Shown one piece after another: positions 21,650-29,796 of a DNA stretch of 64,000 nt. Both the position numbers and the translations under genes were made by a program. This stretch comes from Desulfobacterales bacterium (GTDB lineage Bacteria > Desulfobacterota > Desulfobacteria > Desulfobacterales > JAQWFD01), in NCBI GenBank assembly GCA_028704555.1, contig JAQWFD010000003.1, positions 12,687-76,686 on the forward strand, given 5' to 3'. A model generated the notes under the pieces. The model was not told the origin of the DNA and did not search any database. It saw nothing but the letters and a program-made list of their open reading frames with translations. Within the stretch, counting starts at the first letter, position 1, and every line of letters begins with the position of its first letter.

Positions 21650-24265
21650 ATGGAAAAACAATTTAAAACGACGCGTAGAAATTTTTTGAAATTGAGCGGG
21701 GGCGCTCTGGGCGGAGTGGTCGCGGCAACTTATGGCTGTGGCAATTTAAAACTCTCCGGCCTGAAGTCCAAAGAAAAAGAACAGGACCGGGAAGAATGGA
21801 AACACACGGCATGTGCAATGTGCCTCATGTGCCCGATGCAGGCCAAGGTTAAAAATGGAAAGATTGTCGATGTCAGGGGAGAGGATATCATGCCCTGGCA
21901 AGGCAATGTGTGCGCCAAAGCCTATGCCGGAATCTGGGGCCGTGTGTACGCACCGGATAGAATTCTGCATCCGTTGAAACGTGTCGGCAAGCGGGGAGAT
22001 GCAAAGTTTGTCAGGTGCTCGTGGGATGAAGTGACCAGCGCTCTGGCCAAAACGCTCAATCAATACCGGGATGCCGGACATCCCGAATGGTTTGAGATCT
22101 GGTGGGGGTGTCCGGTTCAGACGGACAATATGTATTTTCTGCATTACTGGTCCCGGATCACCGGTGCAAATATCTCGTACATGCACGGGCAGATTTGTTT
22201 TGGAGATAATGCGGCGGAGAAAAACATATCATTTGGTAAGCATCATGCCGGGGCAGTAATGATGGGGGCTGCGGATTATACCCATTGTAAATATGCGCTG
22301 ATCGCCGGGCAGAACTATCCCGGAAATTCGTTTACTCCGGGGACGGCCATGGGTGCATCGGCATTTTATCCGCTGTATCTGAAAGCAAGAGAAAACGGAA
22401 TGAAAGTCACCGTCGTCGATCCCAAGCTGGCCGACAGCTCTGCCATGGCCGATGAATGGGTGCCGTTGAGACCGGGTACCGATGCCGCATTCGCCCTGGG
22501 CCTTGCCAATATATTGATCAAGGAAAATTTGATCGATAAGGATTTTCTTTTAAAATATACCAATGCGCCTCAACTGATCCGGGTAGATAACGGACAGGCA
22601 ATGAAAGATGCCAGCGGCGGATATCTGGCCTGGCATGAGCCGTCCGGTACGGCGAGGCCTATGGGAAAGGCCGATCATGCCGCCAAAGGGTTTACGCTTG
22701 GACTGGGCAGGCAGTTCGAGGTCAACGGCGTGACATGCAAGACGGCGTTCCAGCTGTATGCCGAAGAGGCGGCGCCCTACACTCCCGAAGAAGTGATACG
22801 GATATGCGCGATTCCCTATCCTGCGCAGAAAATAGTCGATATTGCCCGTCGTCTGGGCAATAACAGGCCGGCGGTTCTGGTGTATCCCGGATTGACCACC
22901 GGCAGATATGCAAACTGGTTCCAGGTGTTGCGGGCTTACAGCACGATCAACATGCTGCTGGGCAATCTGGATGCAAAGGGCGGTCATTATTTTCCGAAAC
23001 ACGGATTCAGCGGCGGAACCGGTTGGCCGGAGCCTCCCGAGGTGCCGGCATACCCCAGACCCGGCCTGAAGACGGTGCCGGCGGCGTGGGGCAATCAGGT
23101 ATCCATAGAGTCGATAGATAAAAAACCCTGCTACACCACGCCCAAGGAATTTCATCCGGCTACCGTGGCGCTTCCATGGGAACATTTTGATGCCATGAAG
23201 GAAGGGAAGGTCAAAGCACTGTTTTCGACCGCTGAAAATTCCGCCATTACCCAGGTGGATACCTCTCTGGTTTACGAGTGTCTCCATAAGCTGGAGCTGA
23301 TCGTGGTGGGTGAGCAGCTGCCCAAGGAATTTGTCGAACTGGCCGATTACGTGATTCCCGAGGCATCCTATGTGGAACGGAATCATTTGTATTCGTTTAC
23401 GCCGCTGGCACAGGACGGAAAAGAGCATGCCATGACGTTTATGCGATCGGCAGCCATTCCTCCTCAGGGGGATTCCAAACCGGTCAGCTGGTTTATGACG
23501 GAAGTGGGTAAAAAAATGGGGCTGGGTCCCTATTTCGAAAATCTGGATCATCAATACGAGTGGTGGGACCGAATGCTTAAAAAGGCCAAGGTTCCGCTGA
23601 CCGCAAAGCAGCTGGTGGAAAAGGGACCGTACGTTAAAACATATCCCCTGTCCTACGATGTGCTGTTTAAATCCATTGAAACACGCAGTGGCCGTTTCGA
23701 GATATATTCCAATGAATTGTCCGAGGAGTGCTTTCACCATCCTGCGTCTAAATGGCATCAGAACATTTATGTGAATCCGCTGCCTGTTTATATTCCCATC
23801 GCTACCCCCCAAACGGCCGATGAATTTTACATGGTCTGCGGAAAAGCCAGCTGGCACCAGAAAAACGCCACCCAGAACAACCGCTATCTCATGGAAGATG
23901 ATATTGAAGGCGGCAACCCGTACACGCCTTTGTATATGAATCCGAGCCGGGCAGCAACGCTGGGCTTCAAGGAAGGCGATCTTCTGGAAATCAAATGCAT
24001 CGGGCCGACAAAAGCCGAAGATCCGTGCGTCGTGGACGAATCGCCCCTTGGGTACAAACAGACCATCCGGCTTCATATCAGCGAAGGGTTGCACCCGGAT
24101 GCGGCATGGACGTATTTTGCTACCGGCCATAATTCAAAGTTGATGTTGCCTAAAGTCAGGGACGGTATCCTTCACAGCGCATTTATACCGCTGAGTGTTG
24201 AACCCTACGCCGGCGGTTGCGGTAAAAATTACAGTATCATCAAGGTTAGAAAGATTGGAGGCTGA
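21650..24265 (+). CDS. Tat-exported molybdopterin oxidoreductase, catalytic subunit
   Basis: The protein is about 871 residues from the ATG at 21650, preceded by GAGAGG. It opens with a Tat signal (TTRRNFLKLSG). A 4Fe-4S cluster site follows at Cys55, Cys58, Cys61 and Cys88, and then the bis-MGD-binding fold of the DMSO-reductase/CISM superfamily. The segment YMHGQICFGDN probably sits near the molybdenum, with its Cys a possible ligand. The four-cluster subunit, TorD chaperone and ferredoxin follow, and no membrane anchor does. The substrate is not identifiable; tetrathionate-, polysulfide- or hydroxylase-type chemistries are all possible. Confidence 0.88.
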   Translation: MEKQFKTTRRNFLKLSGGALGGVVAATYGCGNLKLSGLKSKEKEQDREEWKHTACAMCLMCPMQAKVKNGKIVDVRGEDIMPWQGNVCAKAYAGIWGRVYAPDRILHPLKRVGKRGDAKFVRCSWDEVTSALAKTLNQYRDAGHPEWFEIWWGCPVQTDNMYFLHYWSRITGANISYMHGQICFGDNAAEKNISFGKHHAGAVMMGAADYTHCKYALIAGQNYPGNSFTPGTAMGASAFYPLYLKARENGMKVTVVDPKLADSSAMADEWVPLRPGTDAAFALGLANILIKENLIDKDFLLKYTNAPQLIRVDNGQAMKDASGGYLAWHEPSGTARPMGKADHAAKGFTLGLGRQFEVNGVTCKTAFQLYAEEAAPYTPEEVIRICAIPYPAQKIVDIARRLGNNRPAVLVYPGLTTGRYANWFQVLRAYSTINMLLGNLDAKGGHYFPKHGFSGGTGWPEPPEVPAYPRPGLKTVPAAWGNQVSIESIDKKPCYTTPKEFHPATVALPWEHFDAMKEGKVKALFSTAENSAITQVDTSLVYECLHKLELIVVGEQLPKEFVELADYVIPEASYVERNHLYSFTPLAQDGKEHAMTFMRSAAIPPQGDSKPVSWFMTEVGKKMGLGPYFENLDHQYEWWDRMLKKAKVPLTAKQLVEKGPYVKTYPLSYDVLFKSIETRSGRFEIYSNELSEECFHHPASKWHQNIYVNPLPVYIPIATPQTADEFYMVCGKASWHQKNATQNNRYLMEDDIEGGNPYTPLYMNPSRAATLGFKEGDLLEIKCIGPTKAEDPCVVDESPLGYKQTIRLHISEGLHPDAAWTYFATGHNSKLMLPKVRDGILHSAFIPLSVEPYAGGCGKNYSIIKVRKIGG

Positions 24266-24269
24266 TAAT

Positions 24270-24851
24270 ATGGCTAGATATGGTATGTTGATCGATCTGA
24301 ATAAATGCGTGCGCTGCAGGACATGTTATGTGGTATGCAAAGTCATGCACGACATTCCCAATCAGTTCGAAAGCGGAAAACGATATGCCCGGCTGAAGTT
24401 TGTGGAGCCCGAAGTCGGAAAATATCCCGAAGTGAAACGTCACTTCCTCCCGTATCACTGCATGCAGTGTGACAATCCGGCCTGCATGGAAGTCTGTCCG
24501 GAAAACGCCATTTTCCGGACAAAAGAAGGACTTATCTCTTTTGATCCGGCCAAATGTATCGGCTGCGAGGCCTGTGTGGAGGCCTGCCCGTACAATGCCC
24601 GATACCTGAACGAAGAAACCGGTACGGTGGATGCCTGCGACCTGTGTGCGGACAGAATCGCAGAAGGCAAGCTGCCGTGGTGTGCCGAACGCTGTATCGG
24701 CCATGCCATGATGGTCGGCGATCTGGATGATCCGAACAGTGACATCTCAAAGGACATTAAACGTACGAACGCCAAGCCCCTGGCCAGTCACTTTGGAACC
24801 AGACCCAAGGTGTATTATGCCTATGCGGATATCAACGCCGTACCGTTATAA
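24270..24851 (+). CDS. Four-cluster ferredoxin subunit of the molybdoenzyme
   Basis: The 193-residue subunit starts at the ATG at 24270, nine bases after GGAGG and only four bases after the catalytic gene. It carries four cysteine groups typical of DmsB/PsrB/TtrB-like electron-transfer subunits: CVRCRTCYVVC, CMQCDNPACMEVCP, CIGCEACVEACP and CDLCADRIAEGKLPWCAERC. It has no signal peptide, so it would cross the membrane with the Tat-bearing subunit. It would pass electrons to or from the active site, but no quinol-oxidising anchor is encoded here. Confidence 0.92.
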   Translation: MARYGMLIDLNKCVRCRTCYVVCKVMHDIPNQFESGKRYARLKFVEPEVGKYPEVKRHFLPYHCMQCDNPACMEVCPENAIFRTKEGLISFDPAKCIGCEACVEACPYNARYLNEETGTVDACDLCADRIAEGKLPWCAERCIGHAMMVGDLDDPNSDISKDIKRTNAKPLASHFGTRPKVYYAYADINAVPL

Positions 24852-24891
24852 ATACGTCTGATATGAAGAAAAGCCCGTGAAAAGTTGAAAC

Positions 24892-24936
24892 CCCGCCTCA
24901 TCTGTGTTTCATTTTCCTTGAAGCAGGTGAGGCGGG
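24892..24936. repeat. Inverted repeat after the four-cluster subunit gene
   Basis: CCCGCCTCATCTG pairs with CAGGTGAGGCGGG across a loop of about 20 bases. There is no T run on the + strand, so it may stabilise mRNA or attenuate transcription between the enzyme genes and the torD-like gene rather than terminate strongly. Confidence 0.6.
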
Positions 24937-25070
24937 AAAAATAAAGGCTTGAAGAAAAGTAATTTTAATCCGTCTGTTTCATAAAATGTCAGGATGATCA
25001 TTCGGGCCAGAGGCAAAAAACAGCGAAGGCCCTCATTTTCAAACCGGTACGGCCGGGAGGAGATCATATT

Positions 25071-25721
25071 TTGAAAATTATTAATCCATACCTCAGAAGT
25101 GATGTGTATTGCCTTTTATCGGAATGTTATCTTTATCCGGAAAACGAAAAACGCATGGAGATTCAACATCAATCCGCCCGGGTGAAGGATATTCTGGACA
25201 ACCTGGCCCTTCATACCGGATATATTTCATCCGATGCGGCGGACGGATTCCTGTCCGCTCTCGGGGCGCCGCTTCTTGAAGACTGTCAGGTGGAGTATGT
25301 CCGGCTGTTCGATTACCGGCCGAAATGCGGAATATATGAATCATCTCATATAAAATCGGAAGGGGAAAATCCGGCAAAACTGCAGCTGCTGTTAGAAGAA
25401 TGCTACAGCCATTTCGGACTCGGCATGTCGGATGGCGTCTCGGGCCCTCCGGACCATCTCTCTATTGAATTGGAGTTTATGCATTTTTTATCGCACAAGG
25501 AAGCACAGGCCATGGAAGCGGGCCTTGAAGAAGATGTGGAAACCTTTCTGACGGCTCAGAGGGAGTTCTCGACCCATCACCTGATCACCTGGGTGCCCGG
25601 ATTTTGTGACTGTCTGGCGTCTCACGCGCAATTGGATGTTTATAAGCGGTTGTCATCCATCACCCAAACCTTTGTTTCTGAGGATTTGAAGTATCTTGAT
25701 GGACTTTTTCAGGAAAAATAA
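25071..25721 (+). CDS. TorD/DmsD-family molybdoenzyme chaperone
   Basis: The 216-residue, all-helical protein has the TorD-family core, including the acidic segments EYVRLFD (about residues 82-88) and PDHLSIELEFMHFLSH (about 130-145). Such chaperones bind the Tat signal of a molybdoenzyme and hold it until the cofactor is inserted. The start is a TTG behind GGGAGGAG. Its end overlaps the following ferredoxin gene by 23 bases, so the two are co-translated. The client is presumably the Tat-exported subunit upstream. Confidence 0.85.
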   Translation: MKIINPYLRSDVYCLLSECYLYPENEKRMEIQHQSARVKDILDNLALHTGYISSDAADGFLSALGAPLLEDCQVEYVRLFDYRPKCGIYESSHIKSEGENPAKLQLLLEECYSHFGLGMSDGVSGPPDHLSIELEFMHFLSHKEAQAMEAGLEEDVETFLTAQREFSTHHLITWVPGFCDCLASHAQLDVYKRLSSITQTFVSEDLKYLDGLFQEK

Positions 25722-26916
25722 CAGCACGAAAAACGAACCGCCTCAAAAATCGTTGAGCCGAAGGCAGTTTTTTCGAAAATTAATTCAGCCGACGGCGTAT
25801 AATGATCCGCCGGTTATCGATACGGACAGATGCATTGCCGGGAAAAGCGATTGCCGGTTATGTCAGGAACAATGTCCGTTTGATGCCTTAGGGTTCCATG
25901 ACGGAAAAATACAGGTGTTCGCAAGCTGTTGCAGGGAATGCGGATTATGTGAGGCCATATGTCCGTGTGGGGCTGTTTCATTCAAATCCGATCCATGGGA
26001 CGCCTTTTTTTCATCATTGATCGAATCCGAATGCGCTTTGAAATCGTCACGGCTGATCATTACGTGTGAATCCGGCGCATCGGCCATCCGGGAATGGATG
26101 CGCGGGAAAAAGGAAAAACATGATCAACCACATGTCGTCAGGGTACCCTGTATTGCCGCCGTGTCGCATATACAGCTGCTGATGGCCCGATACTGCGGTA
26201 TCCGGGCTGTCAGCTGCATCTGCCCGAATCTTCAATGCATCAACCGCGCGGCTGTCGATCGATGGCAGGCGGTGCTCGATGGCTCAAGGCGGCTGACGGC
26301 GCTGATGAAAACAGATTTAACGATTGAAAGTTTTGCTTGGAATCCGGAAGATCTGAAGCCGGAGGATATCGTCTTTGCCCCGGATTCGGAGAGGGATGTT
26401 CCGGATCCGGTGAAAATCGATCATCCGGTTCCTCGCGACATCTCTGTTTTACTCACTCGTCTGGCAGACTGCAACGATACCGAGAATCTGATTGCAGATG
26501 ATTTGCCGCTTCCGTTTTTTGATGTCGTTACCGATGAAAACCGCTGCATGGTGTGCGGTTCCTGTGCCAGGAACTGCCCTACCCAGGCGTTGCGCATTGA
26601 AGACGGTGAAACCCGGCGACTGGTTTTTACTCCGGCCGACTGTGTCGGTTGCCGGACGTGTGTGCACAAGTGCCCGGAGCAGTTGATCCGTCTGCGCCGA
26701 TATGTCAATCTGTCTCAGATCATGAACCGAAAAACCATATGCAAGGCCGAAGACGGGCGCGTCAATTGCCGAAAGTGTGGCCGTTTGATCGCCAATCGAA
26801 CCCTGTTGTTGAAAATAGAGCAGCGGCTCAGGGAAAAAGGTTTTGATTCCTCAGCAGATGCCCTGTATCTGTGTGACCAGTGCAAACGGGATGCAGTGTC
26901 GCCGTTCCATTCATAA
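25699..26916 (+). CDS. Multi-cluster ferredoxin with twin-arginine-like N terminus
   Basis: The protein is about 405 residues. Near residue 20 is SLSRRQFFRKL, a Tat-like motif without an obvious hydrophobic stretch. Two ferredoxin modules come first (CRLCQEQCP, CRECGLCEAICP). A central domain follows with CICPNLQC, resembling hydrogenase/heterodisulfide-reductase-linked iron-sulfur subunits. Two further modules (CMVCGSCARNCP, CVGCRTCVHKCP) and a C-terminal pair of CxxC groups (CRKC, CDQC) complete it. It may link the enzyme to a soluble electron carrier. It overlaps torD and ends the operon. Confidence 0.8.
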   Translation: MDFFRKNNSTKNEPPQKSLSRRQFFRKLIQPTAYNDPPVIDTDRCIAGKSDCRLCQEQCPFDALGFHDGKIQVFASCCRECGLCEAICPCGAVSFKSDPWDAFFSSLIESECALKSSRLIITCESGASAIREWMRGKKEKHDQPHVVRVPCIAAVSHIQLLMARYCGIRAVSCICPNLQCINRAAVDRWQAVLDGSRRLTALMKTDLTIESFAWNPEDLKPEDIVFAPDSERDVPDPVKIDHPVPRDISVLLTRLADCNDTENLIADDLPLPFFDVVTDENRCMVCGSCARNCPTQALRIEDGETRRLVFTPADCVGCRTCVHKCPEQLIRLRRYVNLSQIMNRKTICKAEDGRVNCRKCGRLIANRTLLLKIEQRLREKGFDSSADALYLCDQCKRDAVSPFHS

Positions 26917-26918
26917 TT

Positions 26919-26965
26919 GGGGCTTGATCATAATTTCGGCCATGTTGTCGCGGGACTCCGCAGCC
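26919..26965 (-). repeat. Partial copy of the dispersed palindromic repeat
   Basis: GGGCTTGATCATAATTTCGG matches, in reverse orientation, the right end of the element at 33733-34001. Only about 45 bases are retained, and the sequence then runs into the flavoprotein remnant. Confidence 0.6.
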
Positions 26966-27045
26966 ACAAAAGTCCGTGAGCAGGAAACATCTCTGGAAAA
27001 AGCAAACCCACTGGGAGTCGAAGTGGCCGCACAGCTTGTCTGAGG
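26960..27045 (+). pseudogene. Remnant of an iron-sulfur flavoprotein C terminus
   Basis: The frame reads KVREQETSLEKANPLGVEVA and then AQLV-stop. It is nearly the same as the last 24 codons of the flavoprotein gene at 16607-17248 (KVREQKVTLEKATQLGVELA). The same short tandem repeats follow both. It is a duplicated 3' end, not a gene. Confidence 0.8.
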
Positions 27046-27060
27046 CCAGTTGTGAGTTGT

Positions 27061-27105
27061 GAGTCCTCAGTCCTCAGTCCTCAGTCCTCAGTCCTCAGTC
27101 CTCAG
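27061..27105. repeat. Tandem 7-base repeat, about six units
   Basis: The unit AGTCCTC is repeated about six times without interruption, then decays into related CTTCTG and TCTCTG motifs. The opposite strand encodes the C-terminal tail of the small protein at 27095-27352. Confidence 0.9.
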
Positions 27106-27352
27106 ACTTCTGATCTCTGACTTCTGCCCTCTGGACATCCGGTCGGACGCCGTATTTTTTCTGTCTGGCTTTTCCCCAGCAGCAGCCGCCGGATGTCAGT
27201 TTTAATTCGATTTTCTGGAGAAACCCGGCAAACCCGTTGCCTTTACGGGCCCGGGTGCAGATCGGGCATCCGTATTCGCAATAATCCGGATCATTCAGAT
27301 CAAAAATGGGGATTTTCCACCCAAGCCATCCATACCGTTGACGTTTCTTCAT
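27095..27352 (-). CDS. Small Cys-rich protein of unknown function
   Basis: An ATG at 27352, behind AAGGAG, gives 85 residues beginning MKKRQRYGWLGWKIP. Cysteines cluster in DYCEYGCPICTRA and GGCCWG, suggesting a metal site. I do not recognise the family. The last 15 or so residues (VQRAEVRDQKSED) come from the short tandem-repeat debris, so the original C terminus probably ended near KKYGVRPD and has been extended. It lies apart from the DUF5320 genes, separated by a terminator. Confidence 0.55.
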   Translation of the reverse strand: MKKRQRYGWLGWKIPIFDLNDPDYCEYGCPICTRARKGNGFAGFLQKIELKLTSGGCCWGKARQKKYGVRPDVQRAEVRDQKSED

Positions 27353-27424
27353 ATGAATCTCCTTCAACCTTTGTCATGCAAGGGCTTTTTTCGAATCGTG
27401 CCCACTGAAAGGCAGACAGCAAAA

Positions 27425-27487
27425 AAAGAAAAACCCGCAGGCACCCGGATTTCTGTTGTTCCGGGATGACTCGGCGGGTTTTTCTTT
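27425..27487 (-). terminator. Bidirectional rho-independent terminator
   Basis: AAAGAAAAACCCGC pairs with GCGGGTTTTTCTTT around an inner stem (ACCCGG/CCGGGA). The A and T runs make it usable on both strands. It follows the DUF5320 gene that ends at 27506 on the minus strand. Confidence 0.85.
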
Positions 27488-27505
27488 TCTTATAGCGCTG
27501 GTAAA

Positions 27506-27880
27506 TTATTCTTTACCGGCCTTTTCAAGCTCGGCGATTCGGTTTGTAATCTTTTCCAACATTTTCTCCAGATAAGACGCCTGGGCTTTGAGTGCCTCGG
27601 TTTCCCGGGGTGTTGTCGGCATATCTGCGGCATACGCTGCTTCATAGGGCCCGCCGTATCCGTATCCGGGGAAAGGGGCTCTCCATCTTCCTCCCTGGCC
27701 GCCTCCAAAACCCCGACCACCGCAGAAACCCCGGCCGTAACCGAGGCCCCGGCCGTAACCGAAACCTCTACCGTAACCGGGATTTGCATATCCAGGATCG
27801 GCATTGCCGGCACAAACGCCAAAACCTCTTCCCGTCATGGGCCCCATACCTGCAGGACCTGTTCTATCTCCACCTGGCAT
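27506..27880 (-). CDS. DUF5320 family protein
   Basis: The product is 124 residues. It starts MPGGDRTGPAGMGPMTGRGF, the DUF5320 signature, followed by a glycine/tyrosine/arginine-rich region of repeated YGRGFGYGRG type. The last 40 residues form a predicted coiled coil (EALKAQASYLEKMLEKITNR). These proteins commonly sit beside NifX-like and Mrp genes in anaerobes and have no established function. The start follows GGAGG. It is the second gene of a minus-strand pair. Confidence 0.8.
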   Translation of the reverse strand: MPGGDRTGPAGMGPMTGRGFGVCAGNADPGYANPGYGRGFGYGRGLGYGRGFCGGRGFGGGQGGRWRAPFPGYGYGGPYEAAYAADMPTTPRETEALKAQASYLEKMLEKITNRIAELEKAGKE

Positions 27881-27903
27881 AATTCACCTCCTTGATATTA
27901 TTG

Positions 27904-28164
27904 TTAATTTCTACCTCTACCCTGGCCGCCGCCCTGGCCGCCGCCCTGGCCGCCGCCCTGGCCGCCGCCCTGGCCGCCGCCCTGGCCGCCGCCCTGGCCG
28001 CCGCCCTGGCCTCTCCCGGTTCCAACGGGATTTTGTTCATTCGGAATGACTTTCTGGCCCGTTCCCTGGTTCTGGTTTTGGCCAGATTTTCTTCCACATT
28101 TACCAAGCCCCCTTCCAGTGCGTGGTCCCTGCCCTGAAGGTCCTGTTCCATCTCCTCTTGGCAT
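27904..28164 (-). CDS. DUF5320-like Gly/Gln-rich small protein
   Basis: The 86-residue product begins MPRGDGTGPSGQGPRTGRGL, matching the DUF5320 start of its neighbour. Its C-terminal third is a run of GGGQ units encoded by the tandem DNA repeat at 27921-28012. It lacks the coiled-coil end seen in the other copy. It probably arose by duplication and was reshaped by repeat expansion. The start follows GGAGG. Confidence 0.7.
   Translation of the reverse strand: MPRGDGTGPSGQGPRTGRGLGKCGRKSGQNQNQGTGQKVIPNEQNPVGTGRGQGGGQGGGQGGGQGGGQGGGQGGGQGGGQGRGRN
27921..28012. repeat. 12-base in-frame tandem repeat
   Basis: CCTGGCCGCCGC is repeated seven times, with a partial eighth. Each unit is four codons, so copy-number changes would lengthen or shorten the GGGQ tract of the minus-strand protein without a frameshift. 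Confidence 0.95.
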
Positions 28165-28289
28165 AATTCTTACCTCCTGTCTGTTATTTATTCAAAACGG
28201 TTTATATTCTCAAAAAACAATCAATCAGCACAATGCTGACCCCTGACTCTTATTATCAGGCTCAGAGAATATTTCACAAAATCCAATGG

Positions 28290-28694
28290 TTAAAATTCGC
28301 TACGCCGATGGCAATTATGCATCGGCGGCCCCGAGCGAAGACGCCTTCGCCGTCTCGATCCGCATCCGGGCATTCTGTATCTGGACTCATTTAATAAGCT
28401 GCCCTTCAGATACGCGTTCAATATCTGATTGAAGTCACCGGAAATAAAGGGAATTATTTGAATACCGTACGCATCGATTAAATTGGCAGGCTCCCGTGAT
28501 ATTGCCCCGCAAATCAACATCTCGATCTCCAGCTCATGAAGTTTTACAACTTTAAAAACCGGTGAATCGTAAGCGATTATTTCGTGATAACGATCGACAA
28601 CGTTTCCGTTCTGAATGTCGACGATCAAAAAAGTTTGCGCGGAATCAAATACCGGTGATATTCGATTTTCCCATATGGTCAGGGCTGTTTTCAT
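28290..28694 (-). CDS. NifX/NafY-like dinitrogenase-cofactor family protein
   Basis: The 134-residue protein starts MKTALTIWENRISPVFDSAQ and contains ELEIEMLICGAISREPANLI, both typical of the NifX/NifB-C family. Members bind FeMo-co-like or other Mo-Fe-S clusters; the 'orange protein' of sulfate reducers belongs here. The C-terminal 30 residues are Arg/Cys-rich and unusual. No nitrogenase genes are visible, so a link to nitrogen fixation is not supported. It lies between the DUF5320 genes and an Mrp ATPase. Confidence 0.82.
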   Translation of the reverse strand: MKTALTIWENRISPVFDSAQTFLIVDIQNGNVVDRYHEIIAYDSPVFKVVKLHELEIEMLICGAISREPANLIDAYGIQIIPFISGDFNQILNAYLKGSLLNESRYRMPGCGSRRRRRLRSGPPMHNCHRRSEF

Positions 28695-28922
28695 TCCCGT
28701 ACAATCCCCTTAACATCAATAAAACAAAACATATGTCAAAGAAGAAAATTCAAATGAAAATAATTTACATTATTCTCAGACAGTTATTAATGATATTTTC
28801 TCAAGAAATTCAGATTCCGGCCAATAACAGGGTTGCAAAAATGAGACGCATTGAGTCCAAGGCTGTCGCATGCGTGCTGTACCTGCTGCAGAATCAAGGA
28901 AAGAGAAAATTTGTCTTCCCTT

Positions 28923-29774
28923 CTATTTTTCCGCTTCGTCCAGTTTCAGAATCGGCTCAATTGCCTTTCTAAATGCATATGCTGTGGGCGAATCCGGATA
29001 GGCTTTGGTAAACGGAAGACCGCAATCCCCGGATTCGACGATCAGAGGATCCAACGGAATTTGTCCGAGAAACGGTATATTAAATTCTTCAGCCATCTGT
29101 CGGCCACCGCCGGAATTGAATACGTTCACCTGCTTTGCGCAGTATGGACATACGAATCCGCTCATATTTTCCAGAACGCCGATTATGGGAAGATTCAATG
29201 TACGGCAGAAGGTGATAGATTTTCGGACATCCGTTATGGCAACCTTCTGAGGCGTTGTTACGATCACGGCGCCGTCAGCGTTTTCGATGGATTGGACTAC
29301 CGTTAACGGTTCGTCACCGGTTCCCGGAGGAGAATCAATGATCAGATAGTCAAGTTCCCCCCACAGGACATCTTTCAGGAATTGACGAATCGTGTGATAT
29401 TTCATGGGACCCCGAATGATAACGGCCTGGTCCTGATTCTCCAGCAAAAATCCGATCGACATGACTTTGAAATCCGGGGCCACCTCCACCGGTACCATAG
29501 CGTCGCCTTCAACCGTTACATGGTGACCAATCAGATTCAGCATCGTGGGAATACTGGGGCCGTGGACATCCACGTCGAGTAACCCGACACGTTTTCCGGC
29601 CTCATGCAGTGCAAACGCCAGATTTGCGGAGGCAGTGCTTTTGCCCACCCCGCCTTTTCCGGAAAGAATCAGTATTTTATGTTTGATCCGGCTCATCCGA
29701 TGGGTCAGTTGAATTTGTTCCTGCTTTTGTTTTTCCTTGGCCGTATCCGGTATTTTTTCTTGAATAGTTGTCAC
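28923..29774 (-). CDS. Mrp/NBP35 family iron-sulfur cluster carrier ATPase
   Basis: With the GTG start at 29774, which has a G-rich stretch just upstream, the protein is 283 residues. It has the deviant Walker A GKGGVGKST, the Switch/Walker B region YLIIDSPPGTGDEP and the C-terminal CPYC motif used to hold a bridging cluster. A longer open frame back to 29888 would overlap the radical SAM gene and is less likely. The start lies 22 bases from the radical SAM stop, indicating one operon. It probably loads clusters onto nearby iron-sulfur proteins. Confidence 0.9.
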   Translation of the reverse strand: MTTIQEKIPDTAKEKQKQEQIQLTHRMSRIKHKILILSGKGGVGKSTASANLAFALHEAGKRVGLLDVDVHGPSIPTMLNLIGHHVTVEGDAMVPVEVAPDFKVMSIGFLLENQDQAVIIRGPMKYHTIRQFLKDVLWGELDYLIIDSPPGTGDEPLTVVQSIENADGAVIVTTPQKVAITDVRKSITFCRTLNLPIIGVLENMSGFVCPYCAKQVNVFNSGGGRQMAEEFNIPFLGQIPLDPLIVESGDCGLPFTKAYPDSPTAYAFRKAIEPILKLDEAEK

Positions 29775-29796
29775 GCGAACCCCCCCCCGTAATTTT

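Noticed and set aside
22550-24130. A 526-residue minus-strand open frame.
   Set aside because: It lies entirely opposite the well-supported molybdoenzyme gene and shows no family resemblance. It is a shadow frame.
27804-28151. Alanine- and arginine-rich frames opposite the DUF5320 genes.
   Set aside because: They arise from the 12-base tandem repeat read in other frames.
28290-28694. A nitrogen-fixation role for the NifX-like protein.
   Set aside because: No nif gene is present in the window, and this family is widespread in anaerobes that do not fix nitrogen.
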